A stretch of DNA of 64,000 bases from Immersiella caudata (GCA_030512335.1 JAULSU010000001.1:6572001-6636000); one strand, 5' to 3'; numbered from the stretch's first letter, positions 32,474 to 45,085 are shown. Numbers and translations: made by a program. Notes: generated by a model from the sequence alone, not told the origin.

Positions 32474-32978
32474 AAAAGATCTTACAGTAAGTGCTAATTA
32501 TAATTTTATTTAAGTAATTATTAACAGATTTGTTGCTTTGTAGCGGCTTACAGGCCTGTAATACAGCGCCTGAGAACCTGTGGAAGCCTGTAGTACAGGC
32601 TTCCTTCAGGTAAAGAAGTGCGAGTACAGTGCTCCGAAGGAGCGCTGGTAAGGTGCGACAGCAGAGCTTACTAAGGTGCTGATGGAAGCAACGAAGGCCT
32701 GTACTACAGAGCTAAAAGGGTAGTTATAGTGGACTTTGCACTGTAAAACAAACCTATTTCAGTGGGAGGCTTAGTGAGCCTAGCACCCAGAATATAGTGT
32801 TACACTGCTGGATTGCTTGGGAATTGCTTTGGGAGAGGAGGGCCTCTGCTTCTTGTTCTGTCTGACGTGGTACAGGTTAATCCTGCTCTGGAATGCTGTC
32901 AGTCTCTGAGATAAAAAGATCAGGAGGACAAACATCCTGCGAACGGCGCCTTCGCGACTGGCCGGTCCCGCCGTCTGC
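32474..32978. repeat. Probable repeat-derived sequence
   Basis: No gene. It contains recurrent near-palindromic GCCTGTA/TACAGGC motifs (about 32548-32566, 32586-32601 and 32695-32708) and GTGCTCCGAAGGAGCGCT. It lies between the solo LTR and the peptidase pseudogene and is probably an unidentified repeat. Confidence 0.4.
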
Positions 32979-34539
32979 CTAAAGAACTATAACCGGTGCT
33001 AGATTCGCTTCAACATGTTCGAGAACCCACTCGATCGGTGTTGCATATGTCAGGTCGAATTTGGCATAGTTATTTCCGGAACCACCATCGATAATGTCAC
33101 CAATCTGGCCATCCAAGTCGAAAATGACAGCGCCGGAATCCCCCTTGCGGCTAAAATACCTGTTTGGATCCAGTGAAACAATGACCCACTGGAAGACATA
33201 GCCTGCACCGGCACGTAAGATGCTCTGGATCTCGTTGCTGGCACCCTAAGCCAGGCCCGTTGTCCGTCCACACTGTCGCACCGCTCGTCCATCCCCAGGT
33301 GCAAAGACACCGCTAAGCCTCAGCTCTGTGCCCAGCCGTTTCCAGGTCGCTGTGGGCTTGCCACGGTTGATCATCTTTAGATCGCGGTCCCCGATCTGAC
33401 CAAGGTATACATTGTTGTAGAGGTTGTCACAATAGGGACCAAACCGTGCGTGATCGAGCTCCACAAGGGCATAATCCAAGAGCCGGCAGGATACAGGAAT
33501 GCGAGGAGGGGAGAAGAAAATGCGGCCAATCCGGCGAGAAGCAATATCCTTGAGCAGGCTAAGGTGCTGTACCAGCTGCTTGCAAACTTCCTGTTGTTCT
33601 GGATGCTTATCACCCAGAGGTGATTCCCAGAATGTCAGATTGGCTTTTTCCTCGGCACAGATCTTTTCGTAGGTTGCCTGACCAGGCATGATTACGTAGT
33701 AGTTGGTGTGCTGACTTGGCCGTTTAGCCTCTCGTGGCGGGTCAGCTTCTGGTCAGTAGCTTGGCGGACCAGGCCCTGGTCATCCTCACAGATGGCATGT
33801 CGTGACAGCAGCGCACATTTGTTAGCACCTACGGATAGGTAGAGCGATAGAGTGCCTTCTCGATTGGGTGTTTCTTCGGCTGCAATCGCCTGGCCGCCGA
33901 GCACTCAAGAAAGAGATGATGGCCGTTGGGAGCCGTCAGGGTACAGATGAGGAAGAAGAGCGGAGGCAGCGGGGGAGAGCAGCTGCTTTCCGTCCGGGGC
34001 CCCGGCAGCAGCGGATTGGACGGTAGCTTCGCGGATTTCGCAGTGGATGTCGAGACCCACCTGGAGAAGGATAGCGCGACATTGGCAAGCCACTTTGAAA
34101 CCTTGCTGAAAGGAAAGGGAGCCTGGTTCGACAGCAACCCAGAGGATGACCGGGTCCTCGGTGGAACAATTTGTACCAATACGAACCACGTCGATTGAAG
34201 TCCAGTCCACAGCGCTCAGGGAGAGAATAATCTGCTGCTGGAGGGAAGCGTCGTATTTTTTGTTAATGTCGTGAGTTCCGATATTCGTGATAAACTCAAG
34301 GTCAGGATGCTCATCTTCCATTGTCAGCGCCCAGCGGACCTCGGTGAAATCGCTACGCGCCACTAGTCTGGGACTGCTGGGAAGTCCGAGGTAGTAGCAG
34401 GCCTTTTCCTGCTCGGACGGCTATTACTGTTAGCTGCTTCGAGAAATAATCGAAGTAATAAACCTACTTCCGCCATAATTGCGGGTGTTGTGTGGGGAGG
34501 AAACTGCCCTTGTCGAAAGATTGTGGTTGTGGTGGCCAT
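32979..34539 (-). pseudogene. Trypsin-fold (PA clan) serine peptidase-like gene, disrupted
   Basis: Reads on the minus strand as a fungal protein with an N-terminal domain of unknown function and a C-terminal chymotrypsin-like fold. The probable start is the ATG at 34539, with a 46-nt intron (GTAGGT to AATAG, about 34468-34423), then EKACYYLGLPSSPRLVARSD and SLQQQIILSLSAVDWTSIDVVRIG. All three triad positions are recognisable: His in LLSRHAIC, Asp in DYALVELD, Ser in KGDSGA. The reading is broken by an in-frame TGA near 33905, a frame change near 33700-33690 and a TAG near 33248, inside GRTTGLA-stop-GASNEIQSIL. The TAG is explained by CAG to TAG, a C-to-T change of the kind repeat-induced point mutation makes. 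Introns explaining some breaks cannot be excluded. Confidence 0.7.
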
Positions 34540-37500
34540 GATTGGCGATATGTTTGGTGGAGAGGTAGAAACAGGAAATTTCTTTTCGGGACCCAGTGCG
34601 CAAAGATAAATAACACGGTATTGCAGTGACTGGGCTGTGCATGCAGAAATCTTCACACTGTCTATACATTGTAGCTTTGTTCCGTGGTGCTAGACTATTG
34701 CGGCGCTGTGAAATAAAAAGTTTGCACCTATGTCATCTGATCAAAGCAGTCTTTACTTTTGAAATCTGTGTCATCGTAACTAAGAAGAGCAGAGATATGT
34801 GAGGAACCCTCAGTGAGGTCTCCACACGTTATCATCATCGATATCCATTTATTCTAAGTTAAGAGGGCAATTAATTGATGGGGTTTGCGGCACACTGCAA
34901 CCATTTAGGGGCTGGCCGCGTTGATTAAAGGTTACAAGAAGACAGGGCTCTTGCCCTCCGAGGCAAGCTGCATAGCTTCGTGGTAATTGCCAGCCTTCTC
35001 GGCCCGGTGGCCACAAATAACACCATTTGTAAGTAGTGGTATGGTAGCACTTTAATAAGACTAACCGGAGTGCTGGTCTTGATACTCGCCTGGCCAGCTC
35101 CGTCTACCAGCCCTCTTGTCTCTAGCTCCGTATCCTGGACCCTTCCAACAGCTACAATTAAGTTTATACACCTGGAGTTAGCACAGAGAATCCTCCAATG
35201 TTTGGGAAAACCTAGTCTATATAGGTCTATAGGGCTAGCAAGTCGCTAATAACAACCCACTGTAAGCGAAGAGAAGACGCTTTACCATAGTATGCAACAA
35301 TAGACGCCTCAGACAAAGCGTGACGACCTGCAGGTCACCCTAATGGGCTGGGACGGGCCGACTGAGTCCCCGCAGTCGGGCTTTATAATAGTTTTTTTTT
35401 ACTACTTAACCTAACTTGATCTAAAGCTTTAATAAAATCGTTCGCCATAAACAACTACGTTTTATATAAAGAGACAATCAGGTCATCAGTCATGTCCACA
35501 AAAAAGTTATTTTACTACACGTGAACCCAACGTTTGTCTGTGATGTCCAGGGTGACTAGCAGGATGCGTATCTTGTTTAATAATTGCTACCTCGCCAATC
35601 ATTACAATCGCGCTGCAGCACCACCTCGCTCGTCGCTAACGTTCCGTTCGTTTAACTCACAGCCCTAAGGGCTGTGGCAACTATAAACTCTATCGAACCG
35701 ATTAACGTATATAAAAACCTCTCGCCCTTGATGCCACTACTTCTCCCTTTACCCACCACAAGCACTTTCTCAAGCCCGCGATGTATGATGCGAAGGTACG
35801 TCGTCATAACTAATCGAATGGAGAGAAAAGATAGAGAAGACGGATGGGAGGATGATGAATCGGCACAAGGCCTCGATGCAGTTCCATAAATTCGAGAACT
35901 CATCAGTTAGGCCTCCCGAGCCGTGACCCGAGAAACTCTCCTAGGGAGGGGTTCCCCCCATCCCTAGGGTTGCTTCGGAATTCTCCTTATGCAGCAACAA
36001 GCCTTGCACTGGATGAACAAGAGAAGAGAGGAAGACAGACTTTGGGGGGAATGCCGGGTATATATGCTCATGTTGCAAGCCACACGTAGCTTCCTCCAGC
36101 TTGAGCAAGAGAGGGCTGTCAAGTGTTGCGGACATCTCTGACGATGGGAGTTTCGAGCGAGCAAGGATATAGGGAAGGCTAACTATTTGAGCCTCTCCTC
36201 GTTCTTCCCCAGGGAAGTAAGTACTCGCCATCTACACGGAAATTGCCAAGGTAGTATGTAACCTAGGTAAAGGGCAAGCAGCAATGTCGAGACTCCAAGT
36301 CGCCCTAGTCCTCATCGGTCGCCATAGCCAACTAATAAGAGACTAAAGGTGGAAAAGAGAAAATAAGACGAGATGGGAGATGCGAAGGTATTTATAATCG
36401 TGCCGACGGGATAAGATGCCTGCCTACAACTTAAATATCGGAGCGTTCTCGGGCAATGTAGACATCTCAACGAAGCCAGTTGCGGGTGAGGACCAGGCAT
36501 ACGGAAGGTAGTCATCTGAATGTACTCACCGGTCCACCAGGCCCTTGGCTGCCCGGGTCTCTTCTCATTCTTTCCTAGAAAGCGGGAACTTGCTACCTAG
36601 CACGAGCTGGCAAAGTACAAATGTGGGAAGACAGTGGATGAGCCAGGCTTGCGGAGCGGGTGCTGGCCAATAGATTAACCCACATCCGGAGCCCAAGCCG
36701 CCAACTTGGAATTGTCACGGTATGCGCCACGCAGGTCTACACCCGCATGCGCCACCCTCCAAAATGATGCCAGAATTCGACTGAGGAACGAGAGTGATCT
36801 GCCCGACTGGTCGTACTCAAACTTCAGTGCCGTGTGCAGCTCTCAGCAGTTGGCACATTGCGGGGGCGCTGCCGATTGACCTGCGACAAGTTTACTCGTG
36901 ACCCGAAGGAGATCGAAAGAGAATCGTGCCCGTGAATTGGGATGCCGCTTTGGAGTTCCTTGAACTGTGAAGAGACTTTGGCAGGTACTCTGCGGCCCGA
37001 GGTCTTGGTACCTCTGGAGGCTAGCCAGAATTGGTACACCCAGGACGGCAAGACATGAGCTTTTTCCTGTGACCCCAAGCCGTCCAACAGCAGCCGCGAG
37101 CTGAAACGGGTGCGTGCCAAGTTGCATCGAACGAGCTGCGTTGCCGACTGCGGGGCGGGATCACCTGGGCACTGACCACTGACGCAAGACCGTCACCTCG
37201 GCGCGCTGCAAGGCCTCCCCGACCGCCCACTTGGGCTCTCAGCGTGCAGGTGGTTTGCTCGCATGATCCGGGATGATCTTTGGAAAATCGATGTTGAGGA
37301 ACCAATTATCTAGACTCGAGAGGCTGGCAGGCCTCCGATTATCTTGCATCAGGTAGATAGACAAAAAAGACCGTTGAGGAACGGATAATATATTCTCTCT
37401 TTGCTTGCTTCGCTGCCAACGAAGGGAGCACAATATAACAGTTCCCCGTTCCAGTGTGCCGCTCAGCCAACTCCAACGTCTATTGGCTTGGCACTGATCG

Positions 37501-37737
37501 GGGCACATCCTTGTTTTCCTGCGCAAAGACGTAATTTCTTTTGTTGGCTCCCGTTTCCCCTGGGATCTGGGGCCAGCTTTTGTTTTCTGCCTCCTCTTCT
37601 CTTAGCTATCCCCTCTATCCGCGAATTGCGCTCCAGTCGCAAACCCTCAGCGACGACGACGGCGACGGCAGCAGTCGCGTCCAGTTGACTTTGCGACCAA
37701 TATCGCGCCCAAAATCCCAGTCGCTAAACCTGCAGCC
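34540..37737. other. Gene-poor region with repeat traces
   Basis: 3.2 kb of mixed composition, partly AT-rich (34680-35700), returning to genic composition before the PhoD gene. It contains an LTR remnant at 35319-35383, a T run near 35393 and a 19-bp palindrome CACAGCCCT-A-AGGGCTGTG at 35658-35676. Short frames (such as 35674-35889 and 35941-36231) show no family signature. The final 300 bp are C/T-rich and are probably the promoter and leader of the next gene. Confidence 0.5.
35319..35383 (-). mobile_element. Remnant of the same LTR family
   Basis: About 65 bp aligning with the plus-strand left end of the reverse LTR at 31986: TGACGACCTGCAGGTCACCC, then GGGC-GGGACGGGCCGAC and GTCCCCGCAG in the same order and spacing. 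It stops abruptly, so it is a truncated third copy in reverse orientation. Confidence 0.7.
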
Positions 37738-40489
37738 ATGTCCTCCCGTCCGCCCCGCCCCGACCCCGACGCGGACCTCTTTCGCGACGACGACGAAGAC
37801 TTCATAACCCCCTCCCCGGGGACGGACCCCAATACCAAAAACCCCTACGCCTCCTCTAACAAGTGGCGTCACCAAGAATCCTCCGCCTACCTGCGTCACA
37901 CCCGTCCCCCCGCCCCCCAAGGCGGGGGCGCCCACCACAAAGCGCGCGACGCTGACTCCCACAGTCCCGTCGCTGACCTCGCTGATTTTCTGAATTCCTC
38001 GCGCATCTCCCCCGGCTCCGCTGGCGGGGGCGGCTCACGGCCGACGACGCCGAGGTATATTCCTGTTATCGCGGGTGCTGCGGAGGCGCGGGATGCTGTT
38101 CAGGGGGGAGGGGATGGGGGGGCGGCAGATGTGCGTGCCAGGACGGCGGAGAAGACGGACGGGCGAGATATCGACTGCGGGCCGTTGATTAATTATAGGA
38201 GGATGGAGGGGAGTACGTGGGTTGGATCGGTGCTGGTTGTGACGAGGGGGGGAGGGAAGACCCAGGAGTGGATTCCGGGATTGGTGTTTAAGAGGGGCGG
38301 GGAGGGGGGAGAGGGAAATGGGGACGAGGTGAAGGGGCTTTGCTTGTATTCGGATATTCGGAATACGTTTTGGAGGTTTGATGTCAAGGTGGAGATGGGA
38401 GAGAGGGAGGCGAGGTGGGAGTATGAGTTGCCCGGGATGCGGTATGCGAGGTGCAAGACGAAGACAAAGGTGCAGAGCTTTTGGGTGCCGGCGGTGACGG
38501 AGAGCATGAGGATCATGTTTCACTCGTGCAATGGCTTCAGCATTGGTACGGATGAGGAGGCGTTCAATGGCGCGGTGCTGTGGAAGGATGTGATGCGCAG
38601 GCATACGGAGAGGCCGTTCCATGTCATGATTGGAGGTGGTGACCAGATTTATAACGATGCGATCAGGATCTCGGGACCTTTGCGTGCGTGGACGGATATT
38701 GGGAATCCGAAAAAGAGGAGGGAGTACCCATTCCCAGAGAGGTTGAGGGAGGATTGCGATGAGTGGTACCTGCAGAATTATATCCGATGGTGGGTCAAAC
38801 TCAAAAAGCTTCTTGATGACGGATGAATGCTGACATTGATAGGTACAACACCGAGCCGTTTGCGGCGTGCAATGGGCAGATCCCGCAAATGAACATCTGG
38901 GATGACCACGATGTAGGTGGCTCCTACTCCCTGGAGCGGGCGTTGCTGACCTGGCGCAGATCATTGATGGCTTTGGCTCGTACGTGAACGAGTTTATGAA
39001 GTGCGATGTAAGTGGTGTTGACGCTCCTGAACTCTCAGTTACTGACAAACTGCAGGTTTTTAGGGGAATCGGCGGAGTAGCGCACAAGTATTACATGCTG
39101 TTCCAACACCATCTGCCGCCTCCACCCTCGACATACACTTCTGACGCCATTCACAATGCACCCGGAGAGCACGGTCAGGGGTTCGACCCGAATCAGGCCA
39201 CCCACGCCTATGTGCACCCCGGGATCACCGAGACCAACTACATCGTCGGCTCGCGACACGGACCCTTTGTTGAAGAACACTCGCACAACCTGTTCGCGAA
39301 GCTGGGAGCCAGGATAGCCTTCCTTGGTGTTGACGCGCGAACCGAGCGAACTAGACACCAAGTTAACTTCCCGGAGACTTACGATCAGATTTTCTCGCGC
39401 CTGCGTGAGGAGCTAGGCGCTGCCCAAAGTGCCGGTAACCCCTTCAAGCACTTGATCCTTCTGCTGGGCGTTCCCATCGCGTATCCTCGCTTGACTTGGC
39501 TTGAGAATATCTTCTCCAGCCCCTTAATAGGACCCATCAAGTTCCTGAACCGCCGAATGGGTCTCGGCGGCAGCTTCTTCAACAGCTTCGACGGGAGCGT
39601 CGACCTCCTCGACGATCTCGACGACCACTACACGGCTCGCACACACAAAAAGGAGCGCAACCAATTCATCAAGCGCCTGCAAACCATGTGCGCCGAGTTC
39701 TCGGTCCGCATCACCATTCTCAGCGGCGACGTGCACCTTGCCGCGCTCGGCCGCTTCTACTCCAAACCCAAACTCCACGTCCCCGTCGAGAACGACTACC
39801 GCTACATGGCCAACGTCGTCTCCTCTGCCATCGTCAACAAACCACCCCCCGCCGCTGTCGCCAACCTCCTCTCCCGCCGCAACAAAATCCACCACCTTGA
39901 CCATTCGACCGACGAAACCCTCTTCAAGCTCTTCGACAAAGACCCCGGTGACTCGGTCAAAACCGCCTCCCACAACAACGTCACTATGCCCTCCCGCAAC
40001 TTCGCCATTATTACCGAAAACTCTCCCAACAACGGTCACTCCATCTCCAACGGCAACAGTACCCACCTCCCACCCCGTCTCGCTCCGCCCGAGTACCCCG
40101 CCCCCCCGGGCTCCTCCGCAGGCCGCTCCCACCGCTCCGCCCTCTCCCGCCAAAACTCCCACAGCTCCTCATCCTCCGGCAGCTCCGTTCTCCCGGGCCA
40201 CAAAGACTCCCGCCTTCCCATCGGGCCGGGTGAAATCAACGCCGGGACGAAACACAAGGCCGCAGATCCGGCGGAGCACGGAAGGGGCTTTGACGGAAGC
40301 TTGGATGTCTGCATCCAGGTAGAGGTTGACCAGAGTGATCCAGAGGGGACGACGGAGGGATACGGGTTGACTATTCCTATTTTGGACTACAAAAAGCCTG
40401 AAAAGGCGGAGGGAGGGGGACATGGACATCATAGGCTGGGGCTGGGGAGGGTAATGAGCAGGGAGACGACGGGGAGCAGGAGTCATTAG
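37738..40489 (+). CDS. PhoD-like phosphatase
   Basis: Metallophosphoesterase of the eukaryotic PhoD-like class. Exons 37738-38789, 38843-38912, 38960-39007 and 39056-40489 give 867 residues. Active-site motifs are in order: FHVMIGGGDQIYND (about residue 300), QMNIWDDHDIIDGFGSY (about 370), AFLGVDARTERT, and ITILSGDVHLAALGRF (about 610). The first 130 residues are Pro/Asp/Gly-rich and disordered. After the catalytic core comes a Ser/His/Pro-rich stretch, then a short ordered segment (LDVCIQVEVDQSDPEG). Intron 3 (48 nt) is a multiple of three with no stop. The exact substrate is unknown. Confidence 0.92.
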
Positions 40490-41051
40490 GTGTGGTGTGG
40501 TGGGGGTTTGGGCAGTCGAAAAGTGGAAGAAAAGTGGAGAAAATGGAGGGACGATGTGTGTCTATGACTTGAAGTATGCGGAGGCAGGGTGGTGGTTTGG
40601 TCGCGTGGATAATGTTTTGATGTGGATGGGTGGCGGTTTTGTTGTTGTCGATATCCCGACTGCGGTTGTATTCTTTGGTGGATGTAGATCTCGATTTGTT
40701 TGCAGTCTGCTCGCATGTCTGGCGAGCCGTTTTGGTTATCATGTTTCTAGACGAGATACCTATTGCCCGTAGAGGATTGATTCAATTGTGAAAACGACGG
40801 AGACGACTGCTTTTTTGACGAGTGATCCTCAAGTGGTAAAGTGTAACCGATAATGATAAACCCATATATTGAACCTGTGCAACAGGATTCTATCTAGTTA
40901 CTCCTATAATCATTGGTCATTGAACCAGTCCCCATAATCCCATATCCCGATGTGTGTCGTAGAGCTATTTATACGCCATACCTAATACGGCACCAGCAAT
41001 GTGAAACGCTAATGCAAAGTCCAGAATTCATGTCGTCGTCAATGTCGTGCC
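40490..41051. other. Convergent intergenic region
   Basis: Holds the 3' ends of the PhoD and SLD3 genes. G-rich, then T-rich sequence follows the PhoD stop. No gene is seen. Confidence 0.5.
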
Positions 41052-43966
41052 CTAGTCCCATCCCAGTTGTGCGTATATATTGGTCTCGGCCGGCTCTTTT
41101 GCCGGTGCTTTCGTTGCGGCGGGAAACCGTGATCGTATTGGTGTGTCATCAATGATGGTTGGATTCGCTGATCGAGACTGTATGGGTGTCTCGAAAAGGC
41201 CTGGTAAGCCTGGGGAGGAAGGAAGGTCCGATATGGGGGCGACGGTTAGATGATATGACTTCGTTGATGGGGCTGCCTTTCTCGCCATTATGGGGGAAGA
41301 CAAGGGCTCTATTAATGTAGGCGCAGCCTGTGACTGTTTCATTGGAGTGGCTTCGATGTTGTCCTTTTGAGCTGTCGGCGTCGAGCTCACTCTGCCAATC
41401 ATGTTGGCGAACTTTCGAGGCATGGTGGATGAAGGAATCATGGATGAGCTGGATGGGATGGCGTCGAGTCCATCATCGGCCTGAGCCGACCGAGCCCCAA
41501 CGCTGAGAACATCTCTGAATCGGTTGTTTGCCGGCGTTGCCTTTACTTGGACGGCAGGGACACGCGAGGGCTTCTTCAGTTCTGCGATGTCTGGTCAGCA
41601 TTCAACGTGGGTCAACTCAAGGGCTGAACGTACTTTTGAGCTGGGTCGGCCCGGTGGAAGCGCGCTTGTCAGCTGCGTCAACGAACTCCTTGACCGCCAA
41701 TGCTCGATTCGGCTTCTTAAGTGCCGAGATGGCTTCCTTGAGCTCGGCGTCAAGGAAAGCCTTCTTTTTCGCCTTGGGATCCTCGCCCACAGTCGAAGCA
41801 GTGCGCCGGAGCAAGGGGTTGGGGGCTCTCTCCTTGAGTGAGCCAAGCTGCCTCGGAATCATCGACATCAAAGGTTCGCTTCCCTCCCGTTTCAACCCTG
41901 GGATGGTGGTCGTGCTGGCCGATCGCATCAAGGCTAACGCCCCCGAGGGGCCGCGTGAGACACTACGTCTCATTTTCTCGTTGGAAAGAACTCTCTCGAG
42001 CGTTTTCTCCTTGTCCTTCTTCAAAGCCGTTGGCCGCTTCGCAGGGGCACCAGGTTTGGACTTGGACGCAACAGGCCTGGCGCTCTTTTCTTTAGGAGTC
42101 GAGTAGGCCACCGGACCTCCAAGCTTACGGTTGATGGAGTTGCAGAGCTCGGGAAGCCTCGCAGAAAAGCTGGAGAAGTCAGTACACATGTTGCTGGGCC
42201 TTGCAGGGGACTTACAATGGCACAATAATGTCCACGCAGAAGTCCCTTAGAGGGTCAACGTTGGCCCTCTCAGATTTCTGCGTGTGTTCTCCATCTGGGA
42301 GCAGCTGTGACTCCGCCAGCGCTTTAGTCTCATCCGACATTGTTGTCTGCCAAATGCAAAGGCGATCAGCATGAACGTCTAGAAGGACTGGCAGGTTCGT
42401 TCTGCTCCGCTTCTTCGCCGTCGGCTCTTGACTATCCTCACGGGATGGCACCTGCGAATCTATTCCGGGTAGCTGACTCTCCTCACCAGCCTCAACATGT
42501 CGCCTCAGTGGCTCCAATGCTAGGATCTCAAGAATGATGATCATCTGCATCTGAGTTTCCCTCCTCCGAAGACAGGATACGTGATATCTGGTTTCCGATG
42601 ATGTGATCGTCTTCTCGTCGTCACCAACAGCCGCGGGCTTGTTTGTCGTCCACCATCGCATAATATGGTCGGCTTCCCCTGGATACAGCCCGTCTTTCCC
42701 TAGCTTGGGCTTCTTTGGTTTTCTCTGTTTGGGTTTTGCAGCACCTGCGTCCGAGTCGTCGGCAAGTGTGTTTGCCTTCTCTATGATGCTTGAAAGGGTC
42801 TCCCTATACTTTTTATCAATGACGACTGTGGTCATGACGAGGCTCCTGAGGAAATCAATCAAGTCGTTCATCTCAAGGTTGGCATCACAGTCCAAGTGAA
42901 AAGCCGCTCGCGCCCTGGACAGCGGACCTTTGGCAAAGTACGCAAGCGATCCCTACTGCGGTTAGTAATCTTAAGGGCAAACCCCGGAGTGTGGCATACC
43001 ATTGAGTGATAAAGAGCCTCCATGTACTGCGTTCGGATGTTCTGGAAAATGTCTTTGGCAGTTGGCTGGACTACCAAGTCATCCACCGCATAAGCTCCCT
43101 GAGACTCGGGTTCCGGGGCTATCAAAACTGCATCATTCTCCTTCGCAGCTTCGGGTTTGACGGCCGGCACAGCCAATGGCTCACCCTGGCTGTCGAGAGC
43201 CTCCGGTAGGGGCGTGCTGGCTATTATAGGGGTTGAGGGGCGGCTCTGGGACTCAGAGGCCATGGTAGGACGCCTCCTCACCATGGACTGTATTTCTTCA
43301 ATACAGAGCCTTCTCTTTTTATTCTCCTTGTGCATTGCCGGGGTGATAAGGGGCTGGACGCCATTGTCGATCCTTGGAGGTTTCGAGCTCTTTATGCGGT
43401 CACTGCACACAACGGTCGCCTTCTGCGATAGGGCCTCAATGTCGACCCAGGGCCCAATTTTGCACACCACGTACAGGCCGCCCTCTTCGCTTTCGATGGC
43501 ATAGACTGCGTGGCTGGTTTCGGAACGCGCGAGGAGGACATTAGATCCGAGGCGCCCTTCGAGATCGAGAATCTTGATCTTGGAGTCATATAAGCGGCTG
43601 GCGGCAAGCTCACCATGTGGCTGGCTCAGATCAAGGGCCGACAGCGAAAGGTGGTCGCGGGGCAACAACATCAGAGGATGCAGACAGTGCGGCTTTGCCG
43701 TCAACTTCACAGGGTAGGGCTAGAAGAGGTTAATCTCTGTTTTCAGAGCTGAATACAATAGCGCGCACCTTGAGAATGATCGCTGCCACCAAAAGGTGGT
43801 CTGTCGTGAGGGTTCTGGTGGCATCTCTTTTGCGCTTTTTGGAGGTGGGCGACACTGCTTGCTCGGCGGCTGTTCGGTTCAGGAAGGCTGGCTGTGACGG
43901 CGTCAAGACGCCAGAAAAACTGATGCCACGAGAATTGACACTGGCAGCCGAGCCTGGGCGCGACAT
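41052..43966 (-). CDS. sld3: DNA replication initiation factor Sld3
   Basis: Recruits Cdc45 to Mcm2-7 at origins and is an S-phase CDK target. Five exons on the minus strand, 43966-43769, 43719-43000, 42952-42216, 42169-41634 and 41581-41052, give 906 residues. The N-terminus has SRPGSAASVNSRGISFSGVL and an SKKRKRD basic patch. Then come LTAKPHCLHPLMLLPRDHLS and DLEGRLGSNVLLARSETSHA, followed by the Cdc45-binding Sld3 domain, including NLEMNDLIDFLRSLVMTTVV, LGKDGLYPGE and NLPVLLDVHADRLCIW. The C-terminal half is basic and Ser/Thr-Pro-rich, with phosphosite-like contexts. All introns are 46-52 nt. Each junction restores a continuous frame. The match to the filamentous-fungal Sld3 family is strong. 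Confidence 0.9.
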
Positions 43967-45085
43967 ATCGATACAGAAAGAATACTGGCCATGAATATCA
44001 TCACGGCATCGGTCTGCAAATCATCAATCATCAACTGCCTGGTGGCTGAGTTGGAGGGGTGGGTTCCAGACTGGCAGCCGCGGTCAATTGTCAGAACGCG
44101 TCACGGGCAGGATTGTCGCGTTGCTGGTCGCGCACGCGAATGAACTGTGCTTAAATTGGGCTAGCGGGTTAGCGCCACCCCCACAGTCAGTAGCCTCCAC
44201 CTGGTCCCGCTTCAAACAGCGGAAATCCATTCCCCATCCAGCGATTCTACCACCTGGTCTACCGGGGAATAACATGCTGGCAAAGCGCGCACCAAGATGG
44301 GTTCAAGGCTACTCTACACTAGGTAATGACTACAGCATCAAATTCAGAGGTCACTACAATTCCGCCGAGGCCTGTGACCCGTCCTTCACATATTTCCCCT
44401 CCTGCTCTCTGCTCCGCGGATTGGAGATCTGATGTGGGGCTCTATCGTCTCTGCCAATTGGCATTTGACCTGTTTCCGATCCTCACTGCAAACCGAGATC
44501 CTGGGCACAGATGCTGCTTTCCGCCTGATCTTGAGCTGCCAGTGGCATTGGCACATCGCTGTCCGTGGTAAGAAACATTCATGAGCAGGTCAGTCCTCTC
44601 CGCGAGCCAGAAATCTGCTTCCATCCGAATCACAGCCACGGCTCGCCAGGATCCATCCCCGCGTGGCCCCTAGAAGTTGCGACAGCCAATCGAGCTTGCC
44701 ACCAAGCTTCCCGTCAGCCAAGACACCTTAACTCCTGCTAGCTCCCGAGTTTCTAGCCCCAGCGGTTTCCCCATTTCTTCGCCACTGCCCGGCGCTCTCC
44801 AGTCCTGGTGCCGCTGTAAAGGAACAAGGCAATCGAACGCGGAACCTTACGTGACCCTCTACGATTGAACGATTTATCATTTCGCCCACCCCGATGGCCT
44901 GTATGAGGGACTGCTGCAAGAGCGGGTGATTGCAGCACCTCCAAGGTCAACAACTTTGCGGGTGCAAACAGGAATCCGGCAACCCTTAAATCCTGCGACC
45001 TCTCTCCGAGTCGAGTTCAACACCGCGCTCTGGGCCGCCGATCAGGAAGTTGGGCGCGGCTCTGACTCCCTACCGAAGCGCGACA
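43967..45085. promoter_or_regulatory. Divergent promoter of SLD3 and the MAPKKK gene
   Basis: 1.1 kb between divergent start codons. It must hold both promoters. No convincing coding frame or repeat was found; a leftward frame at 44084-44275 is not credible. Confidence 0.5.

Noticed and set aside
39524..40162. 212-codon Val/Gly-rich frame antisense to the PhoD gene
   Set aside because: Antisense shadow of a well-supported catalytic domain.
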